Below, piece after piece: positions 53,656 to 64,000 of a DNA stretch of 64,000 bases. Below the pieces are notes generated by a model. The model made no database searches. It was not told the origin of the DNA and saw only the letters and a list, made by a program, of their open reading frames with translations. The position numbers and the translations under genes are program-made. Position 1 is the stretch's first letter; each line of letters begins with the position of its first letter. This DNA is from Fodinibius sediminis (lineage in GTDB: Bacteria; Bacteroidota; Rhodothermia; Balneolales; Balneolaceae), in the NCBI RefSeq assembly GCF_900182555.1, contig NZ_FXTH01000003.1, forward strand, positions 1-64,000, in the 5' to 3' direction.

Positions 53656-56112
53656 TCAGACAGTTGCGTCCTCCTCCTCATTGACCACACGGGTGATCGC
53701 CGCAATTTTGCCTTCCGAGTCAAGACGCATAATTCGCACCCCCTGGGTGTTTCTTCCCATGGTTCGGATATCACCACAGTTCATGCGAATAACCTTCCCG
53801 CTTTCTGTAATAACCATCAGGTCATCCCTGTCGGAGACTTCTTTAAGTGCAATCAGCTCACCGGTTTTTTTCGTTACCTTGAGCGTAATGACTCCTTTTC
53901 CGCCACGGCTTTGTTCACGGTAGTCCTCGACAAGTGAACGTTTACCGTAGCCATTTTCGGAAATCGCCAGCACCGTGGCTTCATGCGTATTCTTAATAAC
54001 CACCATGTCTACCAGCACATTATTTTTGCCGAGGCTCATTCCCTTGACCCCGGAAGTGTTTCGTCCCATATCGCGGACATCTTCCTCATGGAACCGGATA
54101 GCCCGTCCCTTTCGGTTGGCCAGGATCACATTGCTTTCTCCATCAGTAAGTGCGGCTTCCAGCAGGGTATCATCATCATTGATATTAATGGCAATAATAC
54201 CATCTCTACGGGGACGACTATAAGCTTCGAGGGCTGTCTTCTTAACTTTGCCCTCCCGTGTTGCCATGATGATGTAATGGTTATTGATGTACTCTTCATC
54301 ATCCAGCGTTTTGACCGGGACAAACGTTTTTATCGCATCATCTTTGTCAATATCGATAAGATTTACGATAGCACGTCCCCTGGCCAATCGGGAAGCTTCC
54401 GGAATTTCATAGACCTTCAACCAATAACACTGTCCTTTTTCGGTAAAGAACAGAATATAGTTATGGTTAGTGGCCACAAAGAGATGTTCTACATATTCAT
54501 CATCCTTAGTGGTCGTTCCCTTCATTCCTTTACCGCCCCGTTTCTGCCGACGGTACCCACTGAGCGGCATGCGTTTAATGAACCCCTTATTATTGATAGT
54601 AACAACGACGTCCTCATCGGCAATCATGTCTTCTACACTGAAATCCTCAGCAGAATGTACAATCTGTGTCCGCCGTTCATCACCATATCGACCCTTGATC
54701 TCTTGCAGCTCTTCCTTGATGATACTGGTCTGGCGGCTTCGGTTGGAAAGGATATCGCGGAAATCTGCGATCTTTTCAGTAATTTCACCGTATTCCAGTT
54801 CAACCTTGTCACGTTCAAGACCCGTCAGCTTCTGCAGTCTCATATCCAGGATAGCTTTGGCCTGAATATCGGTAAGAGCGAACTTACGCCGCAGCGCCTT
54901 GTTTGCTTCTTTGGGACTATCGGATGCCCGAATAGTCCTAATCACTTCATCCAGGTCGTCCAGGGCAATCTTGAGTCCCTCCAGGATGTGTGCCCGTGCT
55001 TCCGCCTGATCCAGATCGTAGAGCGTGCGACGGATAATAATTTCAATGCGATGCTCAACATAATGGTAAATAAGCTCCTTAAGTGGCATCACTTTAGGTC
55101 GTCCCTTCACCAGCGCCAGACTGATCACCCCGAAGGTGGTCTGCATCTGGGTATACTTATAAAGCTGGTTCAGCACAATGCCCGCATTGGCATTACGTTT
55201 GAGGACAACGACAATACGCATCCCCTCGCGGTCAGACTCATCCCGAATTTCAGAGATATCTTCAATCTTTTCGTTCTCAACATGACGGGCAATTTTCTTA
55301 ACCAGCGTTGTCTTGTTGACCTGGTACGGAATTTCGGTAATGACAATCTGTTCGCGTCCCCGCCTCAGTTCTTCGGTCGTGCATCGCGCACGAAGGGTAA
55401 TCTTTCCCCGTCCGGTCTCATAGGCCTCTTTCACACCGCCATAGCCGTAAATGATTCCACCGGTTGGAAAATCAGGCGCAGAAATATACTCCATCAATCC
55501 TTCACAATCGATATCGGGGTTGTCGATATAGGCGATAATGCCGTCGATCGTTTCGTTGATATTGTGTGGAGCCATGTTGGTAGCCATACCAACTGCAATA
55601 CCAGAGGCTCCATTAAGCAGCATGTTGGGAAGCATGCCCGGAAGCACCGTAGGCTCCTGCAGGGTATCATCAAAGTTATTCTGATAATCGACCGTTTCCT
55701 TATTGATGTCGGTCAGCATTTCTTCAGCAATGCGTTCCATGCGAACCTCGGTATAACGCATCGCCGCAGCGCTGTCACCATCAATAGAGCCAAAGTTTCC
55801 CTGTCCATCGACCAGCGGATACCGCAGGGAGAAATCCTGCACCATCCGAACAATGGAGTCATAGACAGCAGAGTCGCCATGCGGGTGATACTTACCAAGT
55901 ACCTCTCCTACAATTCGAGCACTCTTCTTATAGTTTCGGTTATGGAGCATGCCCAGTTCGCTCATCCCATAAAGAATGCGACGATGTACGGGTTTCAGTC
56001 CATCCCGGACATCAGGGAGGGCGCGAGAAACAATTACCGACATCGAGTAATCGATGTAGGCCGATTGCATCTCGTCTTCAATTGTAACAGGTATAATTTT
56101 TTCTCGAGCCAT
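53656..56112 (-). CDS. gyrA: DNA gyrase subunit A
   Basis: 818 residues. Breakage-reunion domain with the catalytic Tyr120 in [10 protein letters not shown]; quinolone-determining region [10 protein letters not shown] with Ser81 and Asp85, the wild-type, sensitive residues. The C-terminal pinwheel begins near 520 and includes the gyrase box QKRGGKG (QRRGGKG in E. coli), needed for DNA wrapping and negative supercoiling, so this is gyrase and not ParC. The tail is acidic (NEEEDATV). It lies 59 bases downstream of gyrB, one operon. Confidence 0.98.
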   Translation of the reverse strand: MAREKIIPVTIEDEMQSAYIDYSMSVIVSRALPDVRDGLKPVHRRILYGMSELGMLHNRNYKKSARIVGEVLGKYHPHGDSAVYDSIVRMVQDFSLRYPLVDGQGNFGSIDGDSAAAMRYTEVRMERIAEEMLTDINKETVDYQNNFDDTLQEPTVLPGMLPNMLLNGASGIAVGMATNMAPHNINETIDGIIAYIDNPDIDCEGLMEYISAPDFPTGGIIYGYGGVKEAYETGRGKITLRARCTTEELRRGREQIVITEIPYQVNKTTLVKKIARHVENEKIEDISEIRDESDREGMRIVVVLKRNANAGIVLNQLYKYTQMQTTFGVISLALVKGRPKVMPLKELIYHYVEHRIEIIIRRTLYDLDQAEARAHILEGLKIALDDLDEVIRTIRASDSPKEANKALRRKFALTDIQAKAILDMRLQKLTGLERDKVELEYGEITEKIADFRDILSNRSRQTSIIKEELQEIKGRYGDERRTQIVHSAEDFSVEDMIADEDVVVTINNKGFIKRMPLSGYRRQKRGGKGMKGTTTKDDEYVEHLFVATNHNYILFFTEKGQCYWLKVYEIPEASRLARGRAIVNLIDIDKDDAIKTFVPVKTLDDEEYINNHYIIMATREGKVKKTALEAYSRPRRDGIIAININDDDTLLEAALTDGESNVILANRKGRAIRFHEEDVRDMGRNTSGVKGMSLGKNNVLVDMVVIKNTHEATVLAISENGYGKRSLVEDYREQSRGGKGVITLKVTKKTGELIALKEVSDRDDLMVITESGKVIRMNCGDIRTMGRNTQGVRIMRLDSEGKIAAITRVVNEEEDATV

Positions 56113-56171
56113 GAATACGTTCTTCTAAATCAGTTCCAAATAAAATTTAAAGATAAGACCATGTTTAGCCT

Positions 56172-58124
<1,953 letters not shown>

Positions 58125-58146
58125 TCAAAATGATGATGAAGACGCC

Positions 58147-58177
58147 TGAAAATAGTGTATAAATAGGCAAAATCAAA
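58147..58177 (-). promoter_or_regulatory. Candidate gyrB promoter
   Basis: On the minus strand TTTG (58174-58177) and TATTTTCA (58147-58154) stand exactly 19 bases apart, close to the Bacteroidetes TTTG-N19-TAnnTTTG pattern (last two bases of the -7 differ). A start near 58140 would give a leader of about 37 bases. Confidence 0.3.
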
Positions 58178-58392
58178 GCGAGCTATGCCCGTTACTGGCA
58201 AAAGCAGAGATCTGTCCGTAAATCTAATTTTAATAGTCCGGAGAAATGGACTTTTCGAGCAGAAACCGCCCCTCTTTTGAGCTTCAGTCCGACAACAAAA
58301 ACATATACCAAAAGAATGATTGATATTATTCAGGAATAAGCCTATTTTTCCCGTCTATCTACGAATTGTTAACAATGAGTTTTCACAACATC

Positions 58393-58638
58393 ATGGCACG
58401 CAAAGATGACATTACTGGCAAAGGAGCATTAAACGGCTATCGCTCCTCAAAGTCAAATAATAAGACGAAGCACAAATTTCAGCAAAACCTGCAGAAAAAG
58501 CGATTTTATGTTCCCGAGGAAGACAAATGGGTAACATTGAAGGTTTCTGCCAAGACGCTTCGCACAATTAACAAGAAAGGAATCAGTGCCGTTTTAAAAG
58601 AAGCCAGAAAAAAAGGAACTCTTTTAAAAGACGTATAG
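58393..58638 (+). CDS. rpmB: 50S ribosomal protein L28 (bL28)
   Basis: 81 residues from the ATG at 58393 ([29 protein letters not shown]), matching the family start (MA.....TGK......S.SNNKTKR.F); upstream in-frame Met codons would add an unconserved tail. Conserved [28 protein letters not shown] is present. Basic and of normal length. It leads the rpmB-rpmG-DUF4295 operon, with L33 five bases after its stop. Confidence 0.96.
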   Translation: MARKDDITGKGALNGYRSSKSNNKTKHKFQQNLQKKRFYVPEEDKWVTLKVSAKTLRTINKKGISAVLKEARKKGTLLKDV

Positions 58639-58642
58639 CATT

Positions 58643-58807
58643 ATGGCAAAAGGAAACAGAGTACAAGTAATATTAGAATGCACCGAAAAGCCGGGCTCCT
58701 CGCGGTATGTGACGACGAAAAACCGTCGCAACAATCCCGACCGCATCGAGCTCAAGAAATACAATCCGGTTCTTCGGAAGCATACGGTTCACAAGGAAAT
58801 TAAATAG
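58643..58807 (+). CDS. rpmG: 50S ribosomal protein L33 (bL33)
   Basis: 54 residues: [20 protein letters not shown] then the conserved [20 protein letters not shown] and [12 protein letters not shown]. Only one Cys is present, so this is a zinc-independent (C-minus) type. A short gene, easily missed by ORF length filters. It starts 4 bases after L28 and ends 15 bases before the DUF4295 gene. Confidence 0.96.
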   Translation: MAKGNRVQVILECTEKPGSSRYVTTKNRRNNPDRIELKKYNPVLRKHTVHKEIK

Positions 58808-58822
58808 TAATTGATTTAAATT

Positions 58823-58993
58823 ATGGCTAAGAAACAAGTTTTCGGAAAGAAAGCGCAAGACAACAAGGCAGCCGATCGGCGCATGGCCAAAGTGATTGTT
58901 GCTAAAAAGACGGCTAACAATAAGTTTGGTTACAAAGAAGCGATTGTAGACCAGGATGAAGTTCAGGACTTCATTAAAGCTAATAAAGGATAG
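58823..58993 (+). CDS. DUF4295 small basic protein, probable ribosomal protein
   Basis: 56 residues: MAKKQVFGKKAQDNKAADRR, MAKVIVAKKTANNKFGYKEA, IVDQDEVQDFIKANKG. The family is confined to Bacteroidota and close relatives and follows L28-L33. I recall a ribosomal protein, bL38, reported from a Flavobacterium ribosome structure and believe it corresponds to this family; that identification should be checked. Very basic N-terminal half fits rRNA binding. Confidence 0.9.
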   Translation: MAKKQVFGKKAQDNKAADRRMAKVIVAKKTANNKFGYKEAIVDQDEVQDFIKANKG

Positions 58994-59017
58994 TACTATT
59001 CTTTGTTAGCCCCTAAG

Positions 59018-59054
59018 AGGTTGCATTCGTTCTGCGGGTGGAACCTTTTTTTTT
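59018..59054 (+). terminator. Probable terminator of the ribosomal-protein operon
   Basis: A short imperfect hairpin with outer arms AGGTT / AACCT and an inner GCA / TGC pair is followed by nine T (59046-59054). It begins 25 bases after the DUF4295 stop. The stem is weak, the T-run strong. Confidence 0.55.
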
Positions 59055-59107
59055 GACGGGATTCTACGCCTGTCATCACCATTACTTCAACACAATCATA
59101 CTTTATT

Positions 59108-59563
59108 ATGGCAATTAAAGACCAGATTATGGCCGACCTGAAAACGGCTATGAAAAACAAGCAGCAGGACCGTCTGCGTGTGCTTAGGTCGCTGAAAGCC
59201 AAGCTTCTGGAGCGCGAAATCAGTGAACGAAAAGAAGGCGAGGCCTCCCTGTCGGATGAACAGGCCATCGAAGTGTTGATGAAAGCTGCCAAACAGCGCA
59301 AAGAATCCATCGAACAGTTCCAGGAGGGCGGGCGTGACGATTTGGTAGCTTCCGAGAAGAAGGAACTGGAGATCATTAACAGTTACCTTCCGGAAATGCT
59401 TTCTGAAGAGGAAGTGCGAGAAGTAGCCCGTCAGAAAATTGAGCAGCTCGGTGCCCGCGACATGTCCGACATGGGCAAAGTAATGGGGGCCATGATGCAG
59501 GAACTGAAAGGCAAGGCCGAAGGCTCGCTGGTAAGCAAGGTAGTGAAAGAAGAACTCTCCTGA
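59108..59563 (+). CDS. yqeY: GatB/YqeY-domain protein
   Basis: 151 residues, the full family length. Helical, beginning MAIKDQIMADLKTAMKNKQQDRLRVLRSLKAKLLEREIS, then the second YqeY helix bundle (QRKESIEQFQEGGRDDLVASEKKELEIINSYLPEMLSEEEV) and MGKVMGAMMQELKGKAEGSLVSKVV, which matches the tail domain of GatB that contacts tRNA. The role of free YqeY is uncertain, perhaps tRNA binding. It lies 12 bases before cvpA. Confidence 0.94.
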   Translation: MAIKDQIMADLKTAMKNKQQDRLRVLRSLKAKLLEREISERKEGEASLSDEQAIEVLMKAAKQRKESIEQFQEGGRDDLVASEKKELEIINSYLPEMLSEEEVREVARQKIEQLGARDMSDMGKVMGAMMQELKGKAEGSLVSKVVKEELS

Positions 59564-59575
59564 GCGAATGGAAGC

Positions 59576-60133
59576 ATGAACATCCTGGATCTGCTGATAG
59601 TACTTCCCATTTTGTTCTTTGCCTACCGCGGTTTTAAAAACGGTCTTATCGAAGAGGTACTCAGTATTGCCGGCATCATACTGGGGGTATTTTTAACCTT
59701 CCGGTATATGGAGGAAGCAGGCACCTATATCCAGCCTTTCTTTGAGGGAAATAGCGAGTATGTTCCTTTTGTAGCCGCATTCATTATTTTTATCGGCACG
59801 CTCATCGCTGTCAATCTCGTGGCGTATATAAGCAAAAAGATGCTGCAAACAATTCACCTCAATTTTATTAACCGTGCCAGCGGCCTGGCGTTCGGAGCCC
59901 TCAAATGCGGTGTTATAATCAGCGCAGTGCTCTTGATGGCTGCCGGCTTTAATATGCCCTCGCAGGAGGTTCGCAAAGAGTCTATTTCCTATGGCTATGT
60001 TGTGTACCTCGCTCCCTGGGCCTACGACACCGTAGCCTCAGTATATCCCGGGGCCGAAAATTTTACTGAAACGGTGGAAAAAACCATTGACCAACATAGT
60101 CTCATTAACAACTTTCCCTTTTTCGAACAGTAA
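59576..60133 (+). CDS. CvpA-family membrane protein
   Basis: 185 residues with four TM segments (LDLLIVLPILFFAYRGFKNGLIEEVLSIAGIILGVFLTF; YVPFVAAFIIFIGTLIAVNLVAYI; GLAFGALKCGVIISAVLLMAA). Pattern FxGxxxGxxxE and RGFKNG are those of the CvpA / colicin V production family, now often linked with envelope stability. It sits 12 bases after yqeY and 15 bases before tyrS, so these three are probably one operon. Confidence 0.9.
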   Translation: MNILDLLIVLPILFFAYRGFKNGLIEEVLSIAGIILGVFLTFRYMEEAGTYIQPFFEGNSEYVPFVAAFIIFIGTLIAVNLVAYISKKMLQTIHLNFINRASGLAFGALKCGVIISAVLLMAAGFNMPSQEVRKESISYGYVVYLAPWAYDTVASVYPGAENFTETVEKTIDQHSLINNFPFFEQ

Positions 60134-60148
60134 CTATTCTATTATTCC

Positions 60149-61363
60149 ATGGCATTTTTACCTGTTGATGAACAACTCGACGTTATCAAAAGAGGCACGG
60201 TGGAGCTTGTGCCTGAAAAAGAGCTCGTTGCGAAGCTCGAACGCTCCAAAAGAGAAAATAAACCGCTAAAAATTAAGCTCGGTTGTGACCCTACGCGCCC
60301 CGACCTTCACCTGGGCCACTCCGTGATCCTTCGCAAACTGCGCCAGTTCCAGGATTTAGGCCATGAAGCCATCCTTATCATTGGCGATTTCACTGCCCTT
60401 ATAGGAGATCCGACAGGACAAAATAAAACACGTCCGCCCCTGAGTCGCGAAGAAATTGAGGAAAATGCTTCCACTTATCTCGAGCAGGCCACCCAGATCC
60501 TGGACGAATCACATACCACCATTGTTTACAATTCGGAATGGCTCGGAACCATGGGTTTTGAAGACGTCATCAAACTTTCCTCCAAGCTCACCGTTGCGCA
60601 GATGATTGAGCGTGACGACTTCTCCAAGCGGTACAACAACAATGAACCGATTTCCCTGCACGAGTTTCTCTACCCCCTCGCACAGGGACAGGATTCTGTA
60701 CACCTGCAGTCGGATGTGGAACTTGGTGGAACGGACCAGAAATTTAACCTGCTGGTAGGACGTCAGCTTCAAAAAGACGATGGACAGGAACCGCAGATTG
60801 CCCTCATGATGCCTCTCCTGGTGGGTACAGATGGAACCAGGAAAATGTCCAAGTCGTACGATAACTATATCGGCATCACTGAGCCGGCCAATGAGATGTA
60901 CGGTAAAGTACTTTCCATTCCGGATGATCTTATTTATTCCTGGTTTGAGCTGCTTACCGACATTCCGGTGGAGGATCTTCCAGCCTATAAAAAGAAAGCA
61001 GAGGAAGACCCGCGCAATACCAAGCATGAACTGGCCCTGGCCATTACCCGGATGTATCACGGGGAGGAAGAAGCCAGGGCAGCCCGCACCCATTTTGAAA
61101 AAACCGTGATCGGCAATGCCATCCCCGATGATGCCCCGACCCTGAAATACGAGGCCGGTAATGAAGTCCGATTGCTCGATATTGTGTCCGACGCCGGCTT
61201 TACGTCCAGCAACGGGGAAACAAAGCGCCTTATTAAGCAGGGCGGTGTTTCCATCAATGATGAGAAAATATCCGATAAAGGCTACAGCATTACTTTTGAC
61301 GGGGATACCGAATTCACGCTTAAAGTTGGAAAACGGAACTTTGCCATCGTCAAGACAAAATAA
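60149..61363 (+). CDS. tyrS: Tyrosyl-tRNA synthetase
   Basis: 404 residues. Class I HIGH motif is HLGH at 54-57 (DLHLGHS), KMSKS is present as RKMSKSYDN (about 228-236), and a C-terminal S4 domain ([33 protein letters not shown]) binds tRNA. KMSKS rather than KFGKT shows the TyrZ-like group. Attaches Tyr to tRNA-Tyr with ATP. Just upstream of the start there is only a 15-base gap to cvpA and no T-box signature. Confidence 0.97.
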   Translation: MAFLPVDEQLDVIKRGTVELVPEKELVAKLERSKRENKPLKIKLGCDPTRPDLHLGHSVILRKLRQFQDLGHEAILIIGDFTALIGDPTGQNKTRPPLSREEIEENASTYLEQATQILDESHTTIVYNSEWLGTMGFEDVIKLSSKLTVAQMIERDDFSKRYNNNEPISLHEFLYPLAQGQDSVHLQSDVELGGTDQKFNLLVGRQLQKDDGQEPQIALMMPLLVGTDGTRKMSKSYDNYIGITEPANEMYGKVLSIPDDLIYSWFELLTDIPVEDLPAYKKKAEEDPRNTKHELALAITRMYHGEEEARAARTHFEKTVIGNAIPDDAPTLKYEAGNEVRLLDIVSDAGFTSSNGETKRLIKQGGVSINDEKISDKGYSITFDGDTEFTLKVGKRNFAIVKTK

Positions 61364-61584
61364 GCGGTCATAACCCTGGATTGCAGTAAAATCTCCCCCT
61401 CCGGCTATCGGTGGTCTTTATTTTGAAGTACTTTAAAGCACTCGCGGGCGACCTGCCTTTGTGCAAAGCATCCATACGAGTAGTTCCGTTCATTCCGGGG
61501 GCAGTCATGCACGGCATGTAATGTCCTGCTGCTCTCCAGTCTATTCTTCGTCCCTAACAGAAAGAAAATATTCCCTACACCCGT

Positions 61585-62355
61585 ATGCTTAAAATATCGT
61601 CCCTCAATCTCAATGGAATCAGGGCTGCCCACCGAAGAGGATTCAAGGATTGGATTGCCCAGTCTAACCCCGATATCATCTGCCTCCAGGAACTTCGTGC
61701 CATGGAGCACCAGGTTCCCGGTCCCATCCAGAGCCTGAACTATCACGCCTTTTACCATACGGCTGAAAAGAAAGGCTACTCCGGGGTGGGCATTCTCTCC
61801 AGGGAAGAACCCATCAGCGTACAGGACGGGATCGGAGTTGATTGGATTGACCAGGAGGGCCGTGTCATAATGGCTGAATATACGGACTTAACAGTATTTT
61901 CCATTTATGCCCCAAGCGGCACTACCGGCGATGCGCGACAAGAGCTTAAGATGGAGTTCCTGGATGTCTTCCTCCCCTTCGCCCACCAGCATTTGGAGGG
62001 AGATAAACCGGTGGTTTTCTGCGGTGATTTTAATATTTGCCACAGGCCTATTGATATCCATAACCCCAAACGCAACAAGAATACCTCCGGTTTTCTGCCG
62101 GAAGAGCGCAAGTGGGTTAGCCTGCTGTTGGATACCGGCTTTGAGGATGTCTACCGGCGCCTGCATGAGGGTGAGCCCGATCTGTACAGCTGGTGGAGTT
62201 ACCGGGCTGCTTCCAAAGAACGCAACAAAGGTTGGAGAATAGACTATCACATGACCAGCCCCGAGCTGCTTGATGCCGCGGAGGAAGCAGTCATTGAAAA
62301 AGACTGGGATCTCTCCGATCATGCTCCGGTTACAATCTCCTATAATCTGGGGTAA
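61585..62355 (+). CDS. xth: Exodeoxyribonuclease III
   Basis: 256 residues. EEP-family nuclease: LNLNGIRAA (Asn10), LQELRA with the metal Glu36, the catalytic FCGDFNICHRPIDIHNP (Asp-x-Asn), WSYR, and LSDHAPVTISYNL (Asp-His). It repairs abasic sites and removes 3' blocks in DNA. Length is typical. The ATG at 61585 has no clear ribosome site. It stands 221 bases after tyrS and is a single unit. Confidence 0.96.
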   Translation: MLKISSLNLNGIRAAHRRGFKDWIAQSNPDIICLQELRAMEHQVPGPIQSLNYHAFYHTAEKKGYSGVGILSREEPISVQDGIGVDWIDQEGRVIMAEYTDLTVFSIYAPSGTTGDARQELKMEFLDVFLPFAHQHLEGDKPVVFCGDFNICHRPIDIHNPKRNKNTSGFLPEERKWVSLLLDTGFEDVYRRLHEGEPDLYSWWSYRAASKERNKGWRIDYHMTSPELLDAAEEAVIEKDWDLSDHAPVTISYNLG

Positions 62356-62613
62356 TCCTCCCCAGGCAACACAACCACCTGAGTTCAGGAGATTCAGATG
62401 GATCGTTGAGTTTCACCTCGGACTGGTCGTTAACCGCCGGCGGAAGGTGTGATTTATACGGTTTTGGGGGTCATAGTGGCCATTTCGCTTCAGTGGAGCT
62501 GGCTGATCTTCTCATCGCGGCCATGATTGCCCTTACCTCTGCCTACAGCTGCATTCATTTAGCAAATAAATTTAAGAAAGCGGTGGTCTTTCGAATACCT
62601 TAGGGACATCAAT

Positions 62614-63002
62614 TTGACGAGAATGGACGGAAGCGAACTTACCGACGACAACCAGTATCTCCCGCAATGGTTTTTAATACGTGACAATTACAACGGAAGC
62701 AAAACTCATGCTTATATCCGGTTTGTAAATTCCCATCCTCAGACCCCGGAGTTGACAGTCAAAGTATCCGACAAACTCTTTAAAAGCAGCCTGATGTACC
62801 CCAGGGAAACAGACATACAAAAGGTCACGCCCGGTCTTCACTTCTTTCGTTTTTTTACGGTAAAATTTAAATGCCAAAAAAACCTTCACCGCCGATGCCC
62901 TAAATATCCATACCGTCGTGGTAGATCTCACGGGCTATTCCGGTGATAGCCTGACGGTTCATCTCCTGAAGAATCCCGCTCGTACCGTCATGCCGTCAAG
63001 AT
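62614..63002 (+). pseudogene. DUF4397-like surface protein remnant with frameshift
   Basis: Frame one from 62614 (TTG) reads HAYIRFVNSHPQTPELTVKV, SDKLFKSSLMYPRETDIQKV and TPGLHFFRF, resembling a DUF4397 beta domain (RFVN...P.....V). After a run of seven A (62876-62882) the frame shifts, and KTFTADALNIHTVVVDLTGY and SGDSLTVHLLKNPARTVMPS continue to a TAA at 63000-63002. There is no signal peptide or proper start, so the 5' end is lost too. The rest of 62356-63133 shows no gene. Confidence 0.5.
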
Positions 63003-63133
63003 AAGCTTCTGGAAGTGCCTCTTCTACGGCCTTTCGGTCAATGATGAAATGGCATCTGTTTTTTCAACATAATTATGATACATTGGTTAGCAGTCTTCCT
63101 ATAAAAAATTTTCCATCAAACCGTTAATCGAAA

Positions 63134-63604
63134 ATGGGTACACATTACCAGGGAAGTGAAAAAGAAGTCAAAACGCTGAACGCATTTATCAAACTTATGC
63201 GTGCATCTGAATCCATAAATAACCGCCTGAACCGTCATCTTGTTGAACAGGACCTGACGCTCAGCCAATTTGGTGTTTTGGAAGCCCTGCTTCATCTTGG
63301 ACCGCTCAATCAGAAAGCCCTCGGTGAAAAACTACTAAAAAGCGGGGGCAACATTACCCTGGTTGTTGATAACCTCGAAAAAAGCGGATGGGTTGAGCGC
63401 CATCAGAATCCGGAAGACCGGCGTTCCATGCTCATTCATTTAACCGAGGAGGGCGAAAAGTTGATCAGCTCCTACTTCCCCCAGCACGTTGAAAATATTA
63501 TGGCCGAGTTTGCCCCCCTTTCAAACGAGGAACTGGACCAACTGGCGGCTATATGCAAAAAAATAGGATTGCAAAGCCCAGACAATAATTCAGAAGATTC
63601 ATAA
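63134..63604 (+). CDS. MarR-family transcriptional regulator
   Basis: 156 residues. Typical MarR wHTH: DLTLSQFGVLEALLHLGPLNQKALGEKLLKSGGNITLVVDNLEKSGWVERHQNPEDRRSMLIHLTEEG, with the DRR wing motif. Such dimers repress efflux or stress genes and are released by small aromatic or oxidising ligands. No Cys is placed as in OhrR, so it is not the redox type. Its target may be a palindrome in its own upstream region, but none was recognised. A hairpin terminator follows at 63666. Confidence 0.92.
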   Translation: MGTHYQGSEKEVKTLNAFIKLMRASESINNRLNRHLVEQDLTLSQFGVLEALLHLGPLNQKALGEKLLKSGGNITLVVDNLEKSGWVERHQNPEDRRSMLIHLTEEGEKLISSYFPQHVENIMAEFAPLSNEELDQLAAICKKIGLQSPDNNSEDS

Positions 63605-63665
63605 GTTATATAAGCGGGGATTGAGAGCAACATCTCAATTTGTGAGTAGCTTCATAAAACCCTCC

Positions 63666-63697
63666 GGGGATGGGCCGAACGGTCCATCCCCTTTTTT
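63666..63697. terminator. Rho-independent terminator between the MarR gene and the minus-strand permease
   Basis: 8-base-pair stem GGGGATGG / CCATCCCC with a 10-base loop followed by six T. It follows the MarR stop by 61 bases and is oriented for the plus strand; it may also stop the opposite transcript weakly. Confidence 0.85.
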
Positions 63698-63715
63698 GTG
63701 GGAACCCGTCCATGC

Positions 63716-64000
63716 TTAATCATATCGAATAGCTTCTGCCGGGGCCACCGAAGCAGCGCGACGAGCCGGATACCAGCTGGCCAGCAGGCACAGGATGAGG
63801 CTTCCCAGTAGGACAATGGTAACATCCATCAGCTCTATACTCACCGGATACGCATCGATGATAAAGGCCGATGAGAGTTTAATGAGTCCATATTGCATCT
63901 GAAGCCAACTCAGCAGCAGTCCAATGCCCCCTCCGATAACACAGCCAATCAGGCCGATGTATAACCCCTGTCGCATAAAAATCCCTTTTATATCCGACGG
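63716..64000 (-). CDS. C-terminal part of an FtsX-type ABC permease (LolC/E or MacB-like), 5' end outside the window
   Basis: The last 94 residues of the protein; the reading frame continues beyond base 64000. The part seen begins with PSDIKGIFMRQGLYIGLIGCVIGGGIGLLLS, the FtsX motif where a helix leads to a TM segment, and ends with a second TM (VTIVLLGSLILCLLASWYPARRAASVAPAEAIRYD). YPARRAA..PAEA(I/L)R is the terminal signature of LolC/E and MacB permeases. A lipoprotein-release or efflux role is likely, the partner ATPase is not visible. Confidence 0.9.
   Translation of the reverse strand, partial: PSDIKGIFMRQGLYIGLIGCVIGGGIGLLLSWLQMQYGLIKLSSAFIIDAYPVSIELMDVTIVLLGSLILCLLASWYPARRAASVAPAEAIRYD

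Overview
The window looks like a chromosomal segment of a bacterium from the Bacteroidota / Rhodothermota-Balneolota side of the tree. Evidence: an L28-L33-DUF4295 ribosomal gene trio typical of that group, a DUF5916 outer-membrane protein, Bacteroidetes-like TAnnTTTG promoter elements, many Tat-signal secreted oxidoreductases, and Planctomycete-type cytochrome (PSCyt/DUF1549/DUF1553/DUF1501) proteins. This placement is inference from gene content; no rRNA, tRNA, insertion sequence, prophage or CRISPR array was seen.

Layout. 1-2 kb: tail of an unknown gene, then a minus-strand three-gene higB-higA-secB-like locus that reads as a toxin-antitoxin-chaperone (TAC) module with a perfect operator palindrome, and a decayed AbiEi-like remnant behind it. 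2-10.4 kb: minus-strand secreted catabolic genes: a PSD1 cytochrome with DUF1549/LamG/DUF1553, a DUF1501 protein, a membrane PSCyt-DUF2231-leucine-rich-repeat protein and a Tat-exported ManD/RspA-like enolase-superfamily protein. 11-17.5 kb: plus-strand run of two GT4 glycosyltransferases, two GH130 phosphorylase-family proteins and a DksA-like protein, suggesting a mannan-type glycan made and recycled in the cytoplasm. 17.5-24.9 kb: a frameshifted SDR, a sulfatase, a lipase-like hydrolase facing a SLATT-like two-TM protein, and small genes. 24.9-27.8 kb: a pentahaem cytochrome and a cytochrome fused to a predicted outer-membrane barrel. 28-33 kb: TspO and an ABC/MFP export operon. 33-37 kb: a DUF3419 (BtaA-like) gene overlapping a tandem-GNAT gene, and small proteins. 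37-42.5 kb: acetyl-CoA synthetase, pyruvate dehydrogenase E1 alpha, E1 beta, E2 and an acyl carrier protein in one tight operon. 42.5-44.2 kb: wrecks of a ZIP and an MgtE metal transporter on either side of an intact SDR. 44.5-49.4 kb: DUF5916 protein, Gfo/Idh/MocA oxidoreductase, fasciclin lipoprotein. 49.8-64 kb: core genes mnmG, rsmG, gyrA, gyrB, rpmB, rpmG, DUF4295, yqeY, cvpA, tyrS, xth, a MarR regulator and the end of an FtsX-type permease.

The most notable signals are the TAC module, a cluster of three parS-like ParB-binding sites inside rsmG (an origin-proximal centromere signature although parA/parB are not in the window), the GT4/GH130 cluster, the cytochrome-barrel fusion, and the PDH operon that carries its own acyl carrier protein. 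Several genes (SDR, ZIP, MgtE, DUF4397, AbiEi-like) are broken, so the accessory part of this region is decaying.
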